From Flavobacteriaceae bacterium (GTDB taxonomy: Bacteria; Bacteroidota; Bacteroidia; Flavobacteriales; Flavobacteriaceae): a DNA stretch of 64,000 nt. Both the position numbers and the translations under genes were made by a program. This document shows, one piece after another, positions 1 to 8,541 of this stretch. The stretch spans positions 248,001 to 312,000 of the forward strand of contig JAITMD010000008.1 in assembly GCA_031277535.1 (NCBI GenBank). Direction: 5' to 3'. Position 1 is the first letter of the stretch; every line of letters begins with the position of its first letter. The notes beneath the pieces were generated by a model. That model was given only the letters and a program-made list of their open reading frames with translations. It ran no database searches and was not told the DNA's origin.

Positions 1-682
1 CGAGTTAATCAACAACCAAGCTGCTCCACTAAAGATAAATCGTGTGAGCACTGTAATGGATACAAAAACCTATGGGCAGTTTAACCCTACTCATTTAAAG
101 TTTGACCGATTAACAACGATCAAAAAAACAAGTATAATTTCTTTTGTAAAGCAAAAAATACCTTGTGAACTAAGTAAATTGGTTATTCATGTAAATACTC
201 CAGAGCACTACTATAGACAAGCAGTACTAAAAGATTCTATTACTAAAATAGAAATTCCATTCTTGTTGTCGTCTAAAAGTAAAAATGAAGTTATAATAGA
301 CAATGCTCTTGTCATAAATCCTTACATAGAGGTTAACAATGCAGACAATCAGTCATTAGTAATATCATCTATTGAAACGTATTCATTAACTCGTTTTCTT
401 ACTGCCTATTTAGAAGAAAATGAAAACTACAGAATTAAACTAAGCAGCTTATTTGATAGTATTCGAAGCTACGATATTGAACATTTTAAAGATGATATTC
501 CAAGAGTACTACCCATAATACAAACCAAAGATTTTGTATTTGAGGAACAGACAACAATAAACAAAGAAGAAGCAAAAAAGACAGAACATACCTTAAACAC
601 AATACTATGGATAGTGATAATAGTGGTAGGTTTAGTAATCGCATTTATTTGCTATAAGACATTCCGAAAAATAGAGAAATAA
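1..682 (+). CDS. C-terminal part of an unrecognised membrane-anchored protein (5' end outside window)
   Basis: The reading frame is open from base 2 with no stop before the first possible starts (GTG at 44, ATG at 56), so this is probably the 3' end of a longer gene. I do not recognise the family. The visible part is about 150 mixed alpha/beta residues, then a charged linker (roughly residues 170-185 counted from the GTG), one hydrophobic helix of about 20 residues, and a short basic tail ending KTFRKIEK. That is a C-terminal single-pass membrane anchor with the bulk of the protein on one side of the membrane. It converges on def and shares a bidirectional terminator with it. No function is proposed. 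Confidence 0.6.
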   Translation, partial: ELINNQAAPLKINRVSTVMDTKTYGQFNPTHLKFDRLTTIKKTSIISFVKQKIPCELSKLVIHVNTPEHYYRQAVLKDSITKIEIPFLLSSKSKNEVIIDNALVINPYIEVNNADNQSLVISSIETYSLTRFLTAYLEENENYRIKLSSLFDSIRSYDIEHFKDDIPRVLPIIQTKDFVFEEQTTINKEEAKKTEHTLNTILWIVIIVVGLVIAFICYKTFRKIEK

Positions 683-710
683 AAATTGCCTGTAACAACA
701 GGCAATTTTT
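681..710. terminator. Bidirectional rho-independent terminator
   Basis: A perfect 13-bp stem (681-693 with 698-710) encloses a 4-base loop. It has an A-run on the left and a T-run on the right, so it can stop both the upstream plus-strand gene and def on the minus strand. Confidence 0.9.
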
Positions 711-711
711 A

Positions 712-1290
712 TTATGGTTTCATTCTATAATCAGTAAATACCTTACCATTCATAATTTTGGTAAGCTTAGTACTAATCAATTTTCTTGTTAAAGAGCTTA
801 ACCGATCAATAAACAACACTCCTCTTGTATGATCATATTCATGCTGTATAATACGTGCCGTAGTGCCGTAAAAAGTTTTAGTATGAGGTTTAAAATCTCT
901 GTCCAAATATTCAATTGTGATAGACCAAGGACGCGTAACTCGTCTAAAAATATCAGGAATACTTAGACATCCTTCTATTTCATCCCATGTCTCATCAGAT
1001 TTGCCAATAATACGTGCATTAATAAAAGTCTCTCTCATTCCTTTATCTCCCTCTACAAAGTTTGCTTTGCGTTCTTTTTCATCTGCATTCTCATACATTA
1101 CAATACTATCCACGACAAACAATTGAATAGTTTCGCCCACTTGTGGAGCTGCCAAACCACAACCATAGGCACCTTCCATAGTTTCCCACATTTGATTAAT
1201 TAGACTATCGATTTCAGGATGAGTAGAATCAATTGGATTACACTCTTCTTTTAATACTTTATTTCCGTATGCTATTATAGGTAGTTTCAT
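712..1290 (-). CDS. def: Peptide deformylase
   Basis: Removes the N-terminal formyl group from nascent proteins in the cytoplasm. All three family motifs are present: GCGLAAPQ (about residues 43-50), EGCLS with metal-ligand Cys108, and HEYDH with ligands His150 and His154 and catalytic Glu151. The length of 192 residues is normal. I chose the ATG at 1290 (MKLPIIAYG) because family members begin this way; a TTG 21 bases upstream only adds non-conserved residues. About 30 acidic or polar residues between motifs 1 and 2 (near 68-86) are an insertion typical of Bacteroidota deformylases. It converges on the gene to its left and diverges from recA. Confidence 0.96.
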   Translation of the reverse strand: MKLPIIAYGNKVLKEECNPIDSTHPEIDSLINQMWETMEGAYGCGLAAPQVGETIQLFVVDSIVMYENADEKERKANFVEGDKGMRETFINARIIGKSDETWDEIEGCLSIPDIFRRVTRPWSITIEYLDRDFKPHTKTFYGTTARIIQHEYDHTRGVLFIDRLSSLTRKLISTKLTKIMNGKVFTDYRMKP

Positions 1291-1494
1291 TACTTTCAAA
1301 ATTTGCCTCAAAGGTCGATAGTTCTATTAATATATGCAATACTTCCCTATATCAACCTTATTACATTTTAACCAAAACCGCCATATATCAAATAGTTAAA
1401 CACCTACTTACACTAACTCCTCTTGCTACAAATTATATCATAGCAAAAAAAAATACTAACTCGCTATAAATTGTAGCATAATATCATATTGAAC

Positions 1495-1524
1495 TTGGAC
1501 TGTAAATAAAATATATTACTTTTA
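1495..1524 (+). promoter_or_regulatory. Candidate recA promoter
   Basis: TTG at 1495-1497, a 19-bp spacer, then TACTTTTA at 1517-1524, one base from the Bacteroidota -7 consensus TAnnTTTG. The recA start codon is about 28 bases further on. No obvious SOS operator is recognised here. Confidence 0.5.
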
Positions 1525-1552
1525 CCCTACTAATTAATATGAAAAGAACATT

Positions 1553-2557
1553 ATGAGTGCAGATAAAGAAGCTAAATTAAAAGCATTACAACTTACACTT
1601 GATAAGTTAGACAAAACTTATGGTAAAGGAACTGTAATGAAGTTAGGAGATACTGCTGTTGAAGAAGTAGAGGTTATCTCTTCAGGTTCATTGGGTATTG
1701 ACCTTGCATTAGGTGTTGGAGGATTTCCAAGAGGAAGAATCATAGAAATATATGGTCCTGAATCATCTGGTAAAACGACTTTAACTTTACACGCTATCGC
1801 TGAAGCACAAAAAGCAGGTGGAATAGCTGCATTTATTGATGCTGAGCACGCATTTGATCGTTTTTATGCACAGAAATTAGGAGTAGATATTGATAACTTA
1901 ATTATATCTCAACCAGACAATGGGGAGCAAGCATTAGAAATTGCTGAGAACTTAATCCGTTCTGGTGCGATTGACTTAGTTGTTATTGACTCTGTTGCAG
2001 CCTTAACTCCAAAAAGTGAAATTGAAGGAGAAATGGGAGATTCTAAAATGGGATTACACGCTCGTTTAATGTCTCAGGCATTGAGAAAATTAACTTCTAC
2101 TATTAGTAAAACAAATTGTACTGTATTTTTCATCAACCAGTTGCGTGATAAGATTGGTGTTATGTTTGGTAACCCTGAGACAACAACTGGAGGTAATGCG
2201 TTGAAATTCTATGCCTCTGTGCGTTTAGATATCCGTAAATCTACTCAAATCAAAGATGGAGAAAACGTTATTGGTAATAGAACGAAAGTAAAAATTGTTA
2301 AGAATAAAGTAGCACCTCCTTTCCGTACAGCTGAGTTTGACATCATGTATGGTGAAGGTATTTCTAAAGTAGGTGAAGTATTAGATATGGCTGTTGACTA
2401 TGATATCGTTAAGAAAAGCGGTTCTTGGTTTAGCTATGGAGATACAAAATTAGGTCAAGGACGTGATGCTGTTAAATCAGTAATTAAAGACAACCCTGAA
2501 CTAATGGAAGAATTAGAAGTAAGAATCAAAGAAGAGCTTAAAGCTAAAGAAGCTTAA
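1553..2557 (+). CDS. recA: RecA recombinase
   Basis: ATP-dependent strand-exchange protein for homologous recombination and SOS signalling. The 334-residue product has the Walker A motif GPESSGKTT (about residues 69-77), the DNA-binding loop region around [33 protein letters not shown], and the [17 protein letters not shown] core. The end is short and charged (EELKAKEA), so the C-terminal acidic tail is reduced. It is monocistronic: it has its own promoter and is followed immediately by a strong terminator. Confidence 0.98.
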   Translation: MSADKEAKLKALQLTLDKLDKTYGKGTVMKLGDTAVEEVEVISSGSLGIDLALGVGGFPRGRIIEIYGPESSGKTTLTLHAIAEAQKAGGIAAFIDAEHAFDRFYAQKLGVDIDNLIISQPDNGEQALEIAENLIRSGAIDLVVIDSVAALTPKSEIEGEMGDSKMGLHARLMSQALRKLTSTISKTNCTVFFINQLRDKIGVMFGNPETTTGGNALKFYASVRLDIRKSTQIKDGENVIGNRTKVKIVKNKVAPPFRTAEFDIMYGEGISKVGEVLDMAVDYDIVKKSGSWFSYGDTKLGQGRDAVKSVIKDNPELMEELEVRIKEELKAKEA

Positions 2558-2574
2558 TCGACTTTTGACTTTAT

Positions 2575-2613
2575 AAAAAAATCCCTTACAGCATTGTTGT
2601 AAGGGATTTTTTT
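2575..2613 (+). terminator. recA terminator
   Basis: Perfect 16-bp stem (2575-2590 with 2598-2613) with a 7-base loop and a 7-T tail, starting 17 bases after the recA stop. Confidence 0.92.
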
Positions 2614-2909
2614 ATATTCCTAATAAATACATAACAAAATAGACTAAACTAAGCTCAATTCGTCTACAATTGCAAATCACAGTGTAATTAGGAATATTAC
2701 ATTAAGCAACCTCTTTATTCCAATCTTTATAAACACAAACGCCTTTGGTATAATATTATAAATAAAGTATTTTAGAATGAGCTAATACATTAATTTTGTG
2801 GCTGTAACCTCTAAAGAAAGAGTTAATTTATAACACACAATTTACGTGTAAAGATAATTATACGATAACATTGTCGTTTTGTAAGAATCAAATTACCACA
2901 CTATAACTA
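2614..2909. other. Gene-free gap between recA and plsC; possible small RNA
   Basis: No ORF of note. TAATTTTG at 2791-2798 is an exact match to the Bacteroidota -7 element on the plus strand, although no good -33 element precedes it. A transcript from about 2804 would end at the hairpin 2910-2948, giving roughly 145 nt. This is weak, position-only evidence. Confidence 0.25.
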
Positions 2910-2948
2910 AAAAAAGCGGTGAGACACTTTGTGTTTCATCGCTTTTTT
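2910..2948. terminator. Terminator after the acyltransferase gene
   Basis: An 18-bp stem (2910-2927 with 2931-2948) with two non-Watson-Crick pairs, flanked by A-run and T-run. It lies directly beyond the stop codon of the minus-strand acyltransferase and could also end a plus-strand transcript. Confidence 0.88.
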
Positions 2949-2950
2949 GC

Positions 2951-3709
2951 TTATTTATGTTTGTACTGATTCTCCCATTCTTGCACAGGAACATACAATA
3001 CTTGATAGGCTTTATCTTTTAATTCTTTTTTTGATTCCATAGTCAATCCCTTAGTTTCAATAGCTTCGAAATACTTAACAGGAACAACACCAGGATGTCC
3101 AACTCCCCAAATAAAAGGAAAATAATGTCTAAGTTTTCCAAATGCTAAAGGTACTATAGGTATCTGATGTTCTATTGCTAAACGAAATGCCCCATCTTTG
3201 AATGTATCTAAAACTATAGAGCGATCATCTGGTACACCTCCTTCTGGAAAAATACAAATACTCAGTCCTTGTTGAATTCGTTTCTGTGCACTTTCAAACA
3301 CCTGAAAACGACTCTTAGAATCTTTACGATCCACTAAAATACAAGTTCGTTTATAGAAAAAACCAAACAAGGGCAATTTGGCTAACTCTGCCTTACCGAC
3401 AAATACAAAGGGATTCTCTTTAACCATAATCAACATAACCATGATATCCATCATTGAAGTATGATTGGCTATAAACATATAACTTTTACCTTTTTCTGTA
3501 AAAGCTTTGCCTTCCACTTTAATACGCATTCCCATTCCATAAAAAGTAAGTTTTGCCCATATACGCGCCAACTTAAAGAAAGCAGGATAACTATTGGGAG
3601 AAGAAATTGTAACTAATAGAAACGGAGATAATACTAAGATTACGACAAGCATCCAGATATAAAACCAAAGTCGCCATAAAACACTAAAGAAAATTTTTAT
3701 ATAGTTCAT
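2951..3709 (-). CDS. 1-acyl-sn-glycerol-3-phosphate acyltransferase (PlsC-like)
   Basis: Transfers an acyl chain to lysophosphatidic acid in phospholipid synthesis, at the inner membrane. The 252-residue product starts with a hydrophobic segment (about residues 8-35), then has the acyltransferase motifs NHTSMMD (NHxxxxD) near residue 83, a GKAELAKLPLFG block, and FPEGG (the FPEG glycerol-phosphate-binding motif) near residue 155. The C-terminus is basic and soluble. It is divergent from trpS, with 144 bp between them. Bacteroidota often have several PlsC paralogues, some used for lipid A or ornithine lipids, so the exact acceptor is uncertain. Confidence 0.88.
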   Translation of the reverse strand: MNYIKIFFSVLWRLWFYIWMLVVILVLSPFLLVTISSPNSYPAFFKLARIWAKLTFYGMGMRIKVEGKAFTEKGKSYMFIANHTSMMDIMVMLIMVKENPFVFVGKAELAKLPLFGFFYKRTCILVDRKDSKSRFQVFESAQKRIQQGLSICIFPEGGVPDDRSIVLDTFKDGAFRLAIEHQIPIVPLAFGKLRHYFPFIWGVGHPGVVPVKYFEAIETKGLTMESKKELKDKAYQVLYVPVQEWENQYKHK

Positions 3710-3853
3710 TATAATATAGTCAAATACATTCCACGTTGTGGATACTCAAAAATAAACAAATAAGCCACGCAAATAAGCGTATTCCAACAAAAAAACAAGA
3801 AGCTTTTATAACAAAACCTTATCTTTGTGTTTTATTAAAATAAATATCACGCA

Positions 3854-4834
3854 ATGGCTAAAATTCTAACAGGAGTTCAAAGTACAGGAACTCCACACTT
3901 AGGGAATCTTTTAGGAGCTATTTTACCAGCAGTGGAAATGGCAAACAAAAAAGAGAATGAGTCTTTTATATTTATTGCGAACTTGCACTCTGCAACGCAA
4001 ATAAAAGACGCAAAAACATTACAAGAAAATACCTATAGTGTTGCGGCTACTTGGCTTGCTTGTGGTTTAGATGTTAATCATGTAACTTTTTACCGCCAGT
4101 CAGATGTACCGCAAACGACTGAGTTAACTTGGTACTTAAGTTGCTTCTTTCCTTTTCAACGTCTAACATTAGCCCATTCGTTTAAAGATAAAGCTGATGT
4201 TTTAGCTGATGTAAATGCAGGATTATTTACTTATCCTATGTTGATGGCAGCTGATATCTTACTATACGATGCAGAATTTGTACCTGTAGGAAAAGACCAA
4301 TTACAACATTTAGAAATTACTCGTGATGTAGCCTCTCGCTTTAATCATCAAATGGGTGAAACATTTGTACTTCCTGAAGCAAAAATTCAAGAAGAAGTAA
4401 TGGTGGTACCTGGGACAGACGGAAATAAAATGAGTAAATCAAGACACAATACAATCAATATTTTCCAAACAGATAAAGTTTTGAGAAAAGAAGTGATGAG
4501 TATTGAAACAGATAGTACTCCTCTTGAAGAGCCTAAAAATCCTGATACTTGTAATGTATTTACTATCTATAAGTTATTGGCAACTCCAGAACAAGTAGAA
4601 GAAATGAGAGCAAAATACTTAGCTGGAAACTATGGATATGGACATGCAAAGCAAGAGTTATATGAACTTATTGTTGAAAAATATAAAGATGTCCGTGAAA
4701 AATATGATTACTATATCAACAACTTAGAAGAAGTTGATAAATTATTGCAAATCGGATCTGAAAAAGCGTCTACTATTGCTACAGCAACCTTAAACAAGGT
4801 AAGAGAGCGAATGGGATATGCAACAAAATTATAA
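3854..4834 (+). CDS. trpS: Tryptophanyl-tRNA synthetase
   Basis: Class I aminoacyl-tRNA synthetase that charges tRNA-Trp. The 326-residue length is normal. Signature motifs are the HIGH-like element TGTPHLGN (about residues 11-18) and the KMSKS loop GNKMSKS (about residues 195-201), with the family block GLFTYPMLMAADILLYDA and PVGKDQLQHLE between them. The ATG at 3854 gives the expected N-terminus MAKILTGVQSTG. Upstream, TATCTTTG at 3820-3827 matches the Bacteroidota -7 element, giving a leader of about 25 nt. It converges on dprA. Confidence 0.97.
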   Translation: MAKILTGVQSTGTPHLGNLLGAILPAVEMANKKENESFIFIANLHSATQIKDAKTLQENTYSVAATWLACGLDVNHVTFYRQSDVPQTTELTWYLSCFFPFQRLTLAHSFKDKADVLADVNAGLFTYPMLMAADILLYDAEFVPVGKDQLQHLEITRDVASRFNHQMGETFVLPEAKIQEEVMVVPGTDGNKMSKSRHNTINIFQTDKVLRKEVMSIETDSTPLEEPKNPDTCNVFTIYKLLATPEQVEEMRAKYLAGNYGYGHAKQELYELIVEKYKDVREKYDYYINNLEEVDKLLQIGSEKASTIATATLNKVRERMGYATKL

Positions 4835-4840
4835 TATGAT

Positions 4841-4868
4841 AAAGCCACTTTAAAAGTGGCTTTTTTTA
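4841..4868. terminator. Bidirectional terminator between trpS and dprA
   Basis: Stem of 10 bp (4841-4850 with 4854-4863) with a very short loop and an 8-T run on the plus strand. It overlaps the final codons of dprA, so it may serve both genes. Confidence 0.85.
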
Positions 4869-5975
4869 TAACAACTCAAAGTATTTCCCTGGTAATGGTC
4901 TTACAAGTCCTTTCAGTTCTAAGTTAAGAAGTGTACTACTAACTTTATAAATAGGCAACTCTACTCCTAAGGCTATCAAATCCAGCAAATCTCTTGAATT
5001 TTCTTTCAAATAATTGTACACTTTTTCTTCATCTCCACTCAAATCAACAAAAAGTTCAGGTTGAATAACCTTCTTCTTTTGTTCTACTCTATCCCAATTC
5101 AAAGTTTCTACAATATTGGCAGCTGAAGTAAGTAGTTGTGCTCTATTTGTACGAATTAATTCATTACAGCCAGCACTCATTGCATCATCTGTTCTTCCAG
5201 GTACAGCAAAAACATCCCGATTATAATCATTAGCAAAAGTAACAGTGCTCATAGATCCTCCTTTTATAGCACTCTCTATTACAATAGTTGCCTGACTAAG
5301 ACCTGCCACAATTCTGTTGCGTTGAATAAAATTTTCTCGCTCAATCCTATCACTTATCCAAAACTCAGATAACAATCCTCCTCCCTGTTGCTCCATCGTT
5401 TGTGCTATGCGAAGATGACTTTCTGGGTAAACCGTATTTAGAGGGTTTCCCAACACTGCAAAAGTTGTCAATCCATGATCCAAAGCTGCTTGATGGGCAC
5501 TTACATCAATACCATAAGCCAGACCACTAACAATAATAGGGTTATATACCTTTAAATCTTCAATTAGTGTTTTACAAAATGCAACTCCACGTGATGAAGG
5601 ATAACGTGTACCAATAATAGAAATAACTTTTCTGTTAGTCCAATCTATAGAAGGCACAGAACTAAACATAAGAATTGGAGCATCCACACACTGATTCAGT
5701 AAAAAAGGAAAATGAGGTGCTTTATAATAAATAGGACTTAAATGATTTGCTTGAATATGTTTTAATTCAACTTCTGCCTTCTCATAAATATTCTTTTTTG
5801 ACAGCTTCTCCAACAAGATAGTCCCAACATTACTAACTTGAATTAACTCTTTTGGAGAGGCAGAAAGTACTTCCTTAGCACTTCCAAAATAATCTATTAA
5901 GCGCCTTCCCATAATACATCCTATCCCTTCTACTTTACATAAAGCTAAAGTATAATAAAGCTCTTCTTCTGTCAT
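4866..5975 (-). CDS. dprA: DNA-processing protein DprA
   Basis: Loads RecA onto incoming single-stranded DNA during natural transformation. The 369-residue product has an N-terminal helix-hairpin-helix/SAM-like region (residues 1-75), then the DprA/Smf Rossmann fold with IIGTRYPSSRG, VSGLAYGIDVSAH, AVLGNPLNTVYP and RNRIVAGLSQATIVIESAIKGG-type motifs, and FAVPGR. The C-terminal 70 residues resemble the DprA winged helix. It stands alone, convergent with trpS. No com genes are in the window, so competence itself cannot be inferred. Confidence 0.95.
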   Translation of the reverse strand: MTEEELYYTLALCKVEGIGCIMGRRLIDYFGSAKEVLSASPKELIQVSNVGTILLEKLSKKNIYEKAEVELKHIQANHLSPIYYKAPHFPFLLNQCVDAPILMFSSVPSIDWTNRKVISIIGTRYPSSRGVAFCKTLIEDLKVYNPIIVSGLAYGIDVSAHQAALDHGLTTFAVLGNPLNTVYPESHLRIAQTMEQQGGGLLSEFWISDRIERENFIQRNRIVAGLSQATIVIESAIKGGSMSTVTFANDYNRDVFAVPGRTDDAMSAGCNELIRTNRAQLLTSAANIVETLNWDRVEQKKKVIQPELFVDLSGDEEKVYNYLKENSRDLLDLIALGVELPIYKVSSTLLNLELKGLVRPLPGKYFELL

Positions 5976-6139
5976 AATTGCTACAATTTACAGGTTTCAA
6001 AATAATTAGTAACTGGTCAATTAGCATCAAAAACTACTCCAAAAAACAGTAATAACCAATGTATTACACAAATAGTATTTCATTTATTAAAACAAATTCA
6101 TACCTTTATTCCTCTCAACTAAAAAATAGAATTAATCTT

Positions 6140-6169
6140 TTGCTTGCCCATTAGATTAATGTAATTTTG
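6140..6169 (+). promoter_or_regulatory. Consensus Bacteroidota promoter, probably giving a leaderless transcript
   Basis: TTG (6140-6142), exactly 19 bp, then TAATTTTG (6162-6169), a full match to TAnnTTTG. The ATG of the downstream gene is at 6175, where transcription would be expected to start. Confidence 0.75.
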
Positions 6170-6174
6170 TGACT

Positions 6175-7110
6175 ATGAATACAGAAAAACATATATCAGC
6201 CTTATTATACAGATACCAATGCGTTATCGTACCAAACTTTGGTGCTTTCTTAACGGAGATTAAGTCATCTTACTATGATGAGGAAATTAAGACTTTCTTT
6301 CCTCCACAAAAACAGATTTCATTTAACGTGAACATCAAAAATAACGATGGATTATTAGCTAATCACTTGGTACAGGAAGAAGGAATATCTTATGCTGAAG
6401 CTGTGGAAGCTATCCAAACTACTGTAGACAATTGGAAAGCAGAATTAAACGCTTATGCCTATTTACAATTGATGGGAATCGGTAGTTTCAAAGCAAATAA
6501 AGAAGGAAGTTTAGTATTCACACCTATCACTGTAAACAACTTTTTGTCTACTTCATTTGGCTTATCAAGTGTAGTAGCATCAACTGTATCTCGTACACCA
6601 ATCATTCCACTACAAGAAACAGTAGCGATTGAGGCAACAAAACCAAAGAAATCTAAATATGCATTTGTGAAATATGCTGCCGTATTAACATTATTTGTTA
6701 GTATTAGTTCAGTATTGGTAAACAATGCATATGATGCATATATTAGTGATCAAACACTTGCTGTAGAAGGTAATGTTCAATCACAAATACAGAATCGTAT
6801 TCAAGAAGCAACCTTTGTTATAGAACCTAAAATACCTGCTCTAACACTTACAACTCGTACAGAAAAAGAAGAGGTAATTGTACGTCCATATCATATTGTT
6901 GCATCCGCTTTTAAAAGCACAGAGAATGCAAGTAAGGCAGTAGGACAGTTAAAGGCAAAAGGATTTGAAGAAGCCTCTTTCTTAGGAAAGACAAGACATG
7001 GAATGTATCCTGTATTGTATGGAAGTTATCAAACTGCTGAAGAAGCGAGGATTGAATTGAACAAAATACACCGTACAGTAAATAAAGATGCTTGGATATT
7101 AGTTCAATAA
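6175..7110 (+). CDS. HU-domain and SPOR-domain membrane protein
   Basis: A Bacteroidota protein type with an N-terminal HU/IHF-like domain (about residues 1-130, beginning MNTEKHISALLYRYQCVIVP), one transmembrane helix near residues 162-180, and a C-terminal SPOR domain (last 75 residues, starting RPYHIVASAF). SPOR domains bind denuded peptidoglycan at division sites, so the C-terminus should lie in the periplasm and the HU-like part in the cytoplasm. Whether this HU domain binds DNA is not shown by the sequence. An upstream GTG at 6169 lies in the -7 promoter box, so the ATG at 6175 is the better start. Its own terminator follows. Confidence 0.88.
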   Translation: MNTEKHISALLYRYQCVIVPNFGAFLTEIKSSYYDEEIKTFFPPQKQISFNVNIKNNDGLLANHLVQEEGISYAEAVEAIQTTVDNWKAELNAYAYLQLMGIGSFKANKEGSLVFTPITVNNFLSTSFGLSSVVASTVSRTPIIPLQETVAIEATKPKKSKYAFVKYAAVLTLFVSISSVLVNNAYDAYISDQTLAVEGNVQSQIQNRIQEATFVIEPKIPALTLTTRTEKEEVIVRPYHIVASAFKSTENASKAVGQLKAKGFEEASFLGKTRHGMYPVLYGSYQTAEEARIELNKIHRTVNKDAWILVQ

Positions 7111-7127
7111 ATAAAAGTTAAAACATC

Positions 7128-7158
7128 ATCCCGAAATATTGCATTTCGGGATTTTTTA
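7128..7158 (+). terminator. Terminator after the HU/SPOR gene
   Basis: Perfect 10-bp stem (7128-7137 with 7143-7152), 5-base loop, T-rich tail. Confidence 0.88.
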
Positions 7159-7194
7159 TTTTATGTACCTATATTTGCACTTAAATTATATTAT

Positions 7195-7707
7195 ATGCAA
7201 GCAAAATTAGTTTCAGAATCTACAACTTTAATGACTGATTTAGTTTTACCAGGTGAAACTAACCCCTTAAACAATATGTTTGGTGGAGAATTACTTGCTC
7301 GTATGGATAGAGCAGCTGGTATCACTGCTCGACGTCATTCTCGTCGTATCTGTGTGACAGCATCTGTAAACCACGTAGCCTTTAATAGACCTATTCCATT
7401 AGGTAGTGTAGTAACTGTAGAAGCCAAAGTATCTCGTGCTTTTAATACATCAATGGAAATCTATTTAGATGTTTGGATTGAGGATCGAGAATCAGGTACT
7501 AAAAGAAAAGCAAATGAAGCAATCTATACTTTTGTTGCAGTAGATGATACAGGAAATCCAGTTAGTATCCCAGAAGTAATAGCAGAAACAGATGTAGAAA
7601 AGGAACGTTACATTGGTGCTCTTAGAAGAAAACAATTGAGCTTAGTTTTAGCAGGAAAAATGAAACCAAGCGATGCAACAGAATTAAAAGCAATATTTAT
7701 AGAATAA
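7195..7707 (+). CDS. Acyl-CoA thioesterase (hotdog fold)
   Basis: Predicted to hydrolyse acyl-CoA to free fatty acid and CoA in the cytoplasm. The 170-residue protein is a single hotdog domain of the cytosolic acyl-CoA hydrolase (YciA/BACH-like) type. It has the characteristic block NPLNNMFGGELLARMDRAAG (near residues 22-41), where the Asn and Asp positions are active-site candidates, and VNHVAFNRPIPLGSVV. TATATTTG at 7170-7177 is a perfect -7 element, 17 bases before the ATG. Its stop is 5 bp from the next start, so it is likely co-transcribed with the nuclease. Substrate chain length is unknown. Confidence 0.88.
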   Translation: MQAKLVSESTTLMTDLVLPGETNPLNNMFGGELLARMDRAAGITARRHSRRICVTASVNHVAFNRPIPLGSVVTVEAKVSRAFNTSMEIYLDVWIEDRESGTKRKANEAIYTFVAVDDTGNPVSIPEVIAETDVEKERYIGALRRKQLSLVLAGKMKPSDATELKAIFIE

Positions 7708-7712
7708 TTCCC

Positions 7713-8501
7713 ATGAAAAAATCTCTTTACTTTATCCTTATGGTGTTCTTCTTATTCCAAACAGCAAATGTATTTGCTTGGGGAACAACAGGACACCGTG
7801 TAGTGGCAGAAATTGCTGAGAAAAATCTTAGTAAAAAAGCAAAAAAAGAATTAGCAAAAATTATAGACAAACAGAAATTGGCTTATTGGGCTAACTGGCC
7901 TGACTTTTTAAAATCCGATCCTACATGGAAATTCGCAGATAGTTGGCATTATATTAATATGCCTGAAGGATTAGATAGAGCAGGTTTTGATAAGGAATTA
8001 GCGAACTCAACAGATAAGAACTTATATAAAAAAGCCCAATTCTTAATTGAAGAATTAAAGAAGAAAGACTTACCTCTTGAAAAAAAACAAGAATACTTAT
8101 ACTTTCTTATCCACATGATTGGAGATGCACACCAACCATTACACATAGGGAGACCTGATGATTTAGGTGGAAACAAAATCAAAGTAGAGTGGTTTAGAAA
8201 ACCTACAAACCTACACAGTTTATGGGATTCTGCTTTAGTCGATTTTGAACAATATAGTTATACTGAATTTGCACAAGTATTAGATGTTCATGACAAGGCT
8301 TACAATGCAACATTAACAGAAGGTGAATTAGCTGATTGGATTTATGACTCTTATGGCACTGCAACTAAAATATATAGTAGTGTAGAAGCAAATGAGGCTT
8401 TAAGTTATAAATACAACTTTGATTTCAAATCAACAATAGAAAGTCAATTATTAAAAGGAGGATTACGTTTAGCTAAAATATTAAACGAAATATATCAATA
8501 A
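7713..8501 (+). CDS. Secreted S1/P1-type nuclease
   Basis: Zinc-dependent single-strand endonuclease or 3'-nucleotidase of the S1/P1 family, 262 residues. It has a clear signal peptide (MKKSLYFILMVFFLFQTANVFA) whose cleavage would place the zinc-liganding Trp of WGTTGHRVVAEIAE at the mature N-terminus, as in nuclease P1. Further zinc-ligand motifs are WPDF, DSWHYINMP, HMIGDAHQPLHIG, GGNKI and LHSLWDSALVD. It is therefore a periplasmic or secreted enzyme, probably for nucleotide scavenging. It follows the thioesterase by 5 bp and shares a bidirectional terminator with the gene beyond. Confidence 0.93.
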   Translation: MKKSLYFILMVFFLFQTANVFAWGTTGHRVVAEIAEKNLSKKAKKELAKIIDKQKLAYWANWPDFLKSDPTWKFADSWHYINMPEGLDRAGFDKELANSTDKNLYKKAQFLIEELKKKDLPLEKKQEYLYFLIHMIGDAHQPLHIGRPDDLGGNKIKVEWFRKPTNLHSLWDSALVDFEQYSYTEFAQVLDVHDKAYNATLTEGELADWIYDSYGTATKIYSSVEANEALSYKYNFDFKSTIESQLLKGGLRLAKILNEIYQ

Positions 8502-8502
8502 C

Positions 8503-8529
8503 AAAAAAGGAGCCCTTGGCTCCTTTTTT
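8503..8529. terminator. Bidirectional terminator between nuclease and repeat protein genes
   Basis: A 12-bp stem (8503-8514 with 8518-8529) flanked by A-run and T-run, lying between two convergent genes. Confidence 0.88.
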
Positions 8530-8541
8530 TATATCTAAAAA

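Noticed and set aside
2620..2760. Possible tRNA in the recA-plsC gap
   Set aside because: No acceptor pairing or T-loop GTTCRA-like sequence could be folded. I found no tRNA anywhere in the window.
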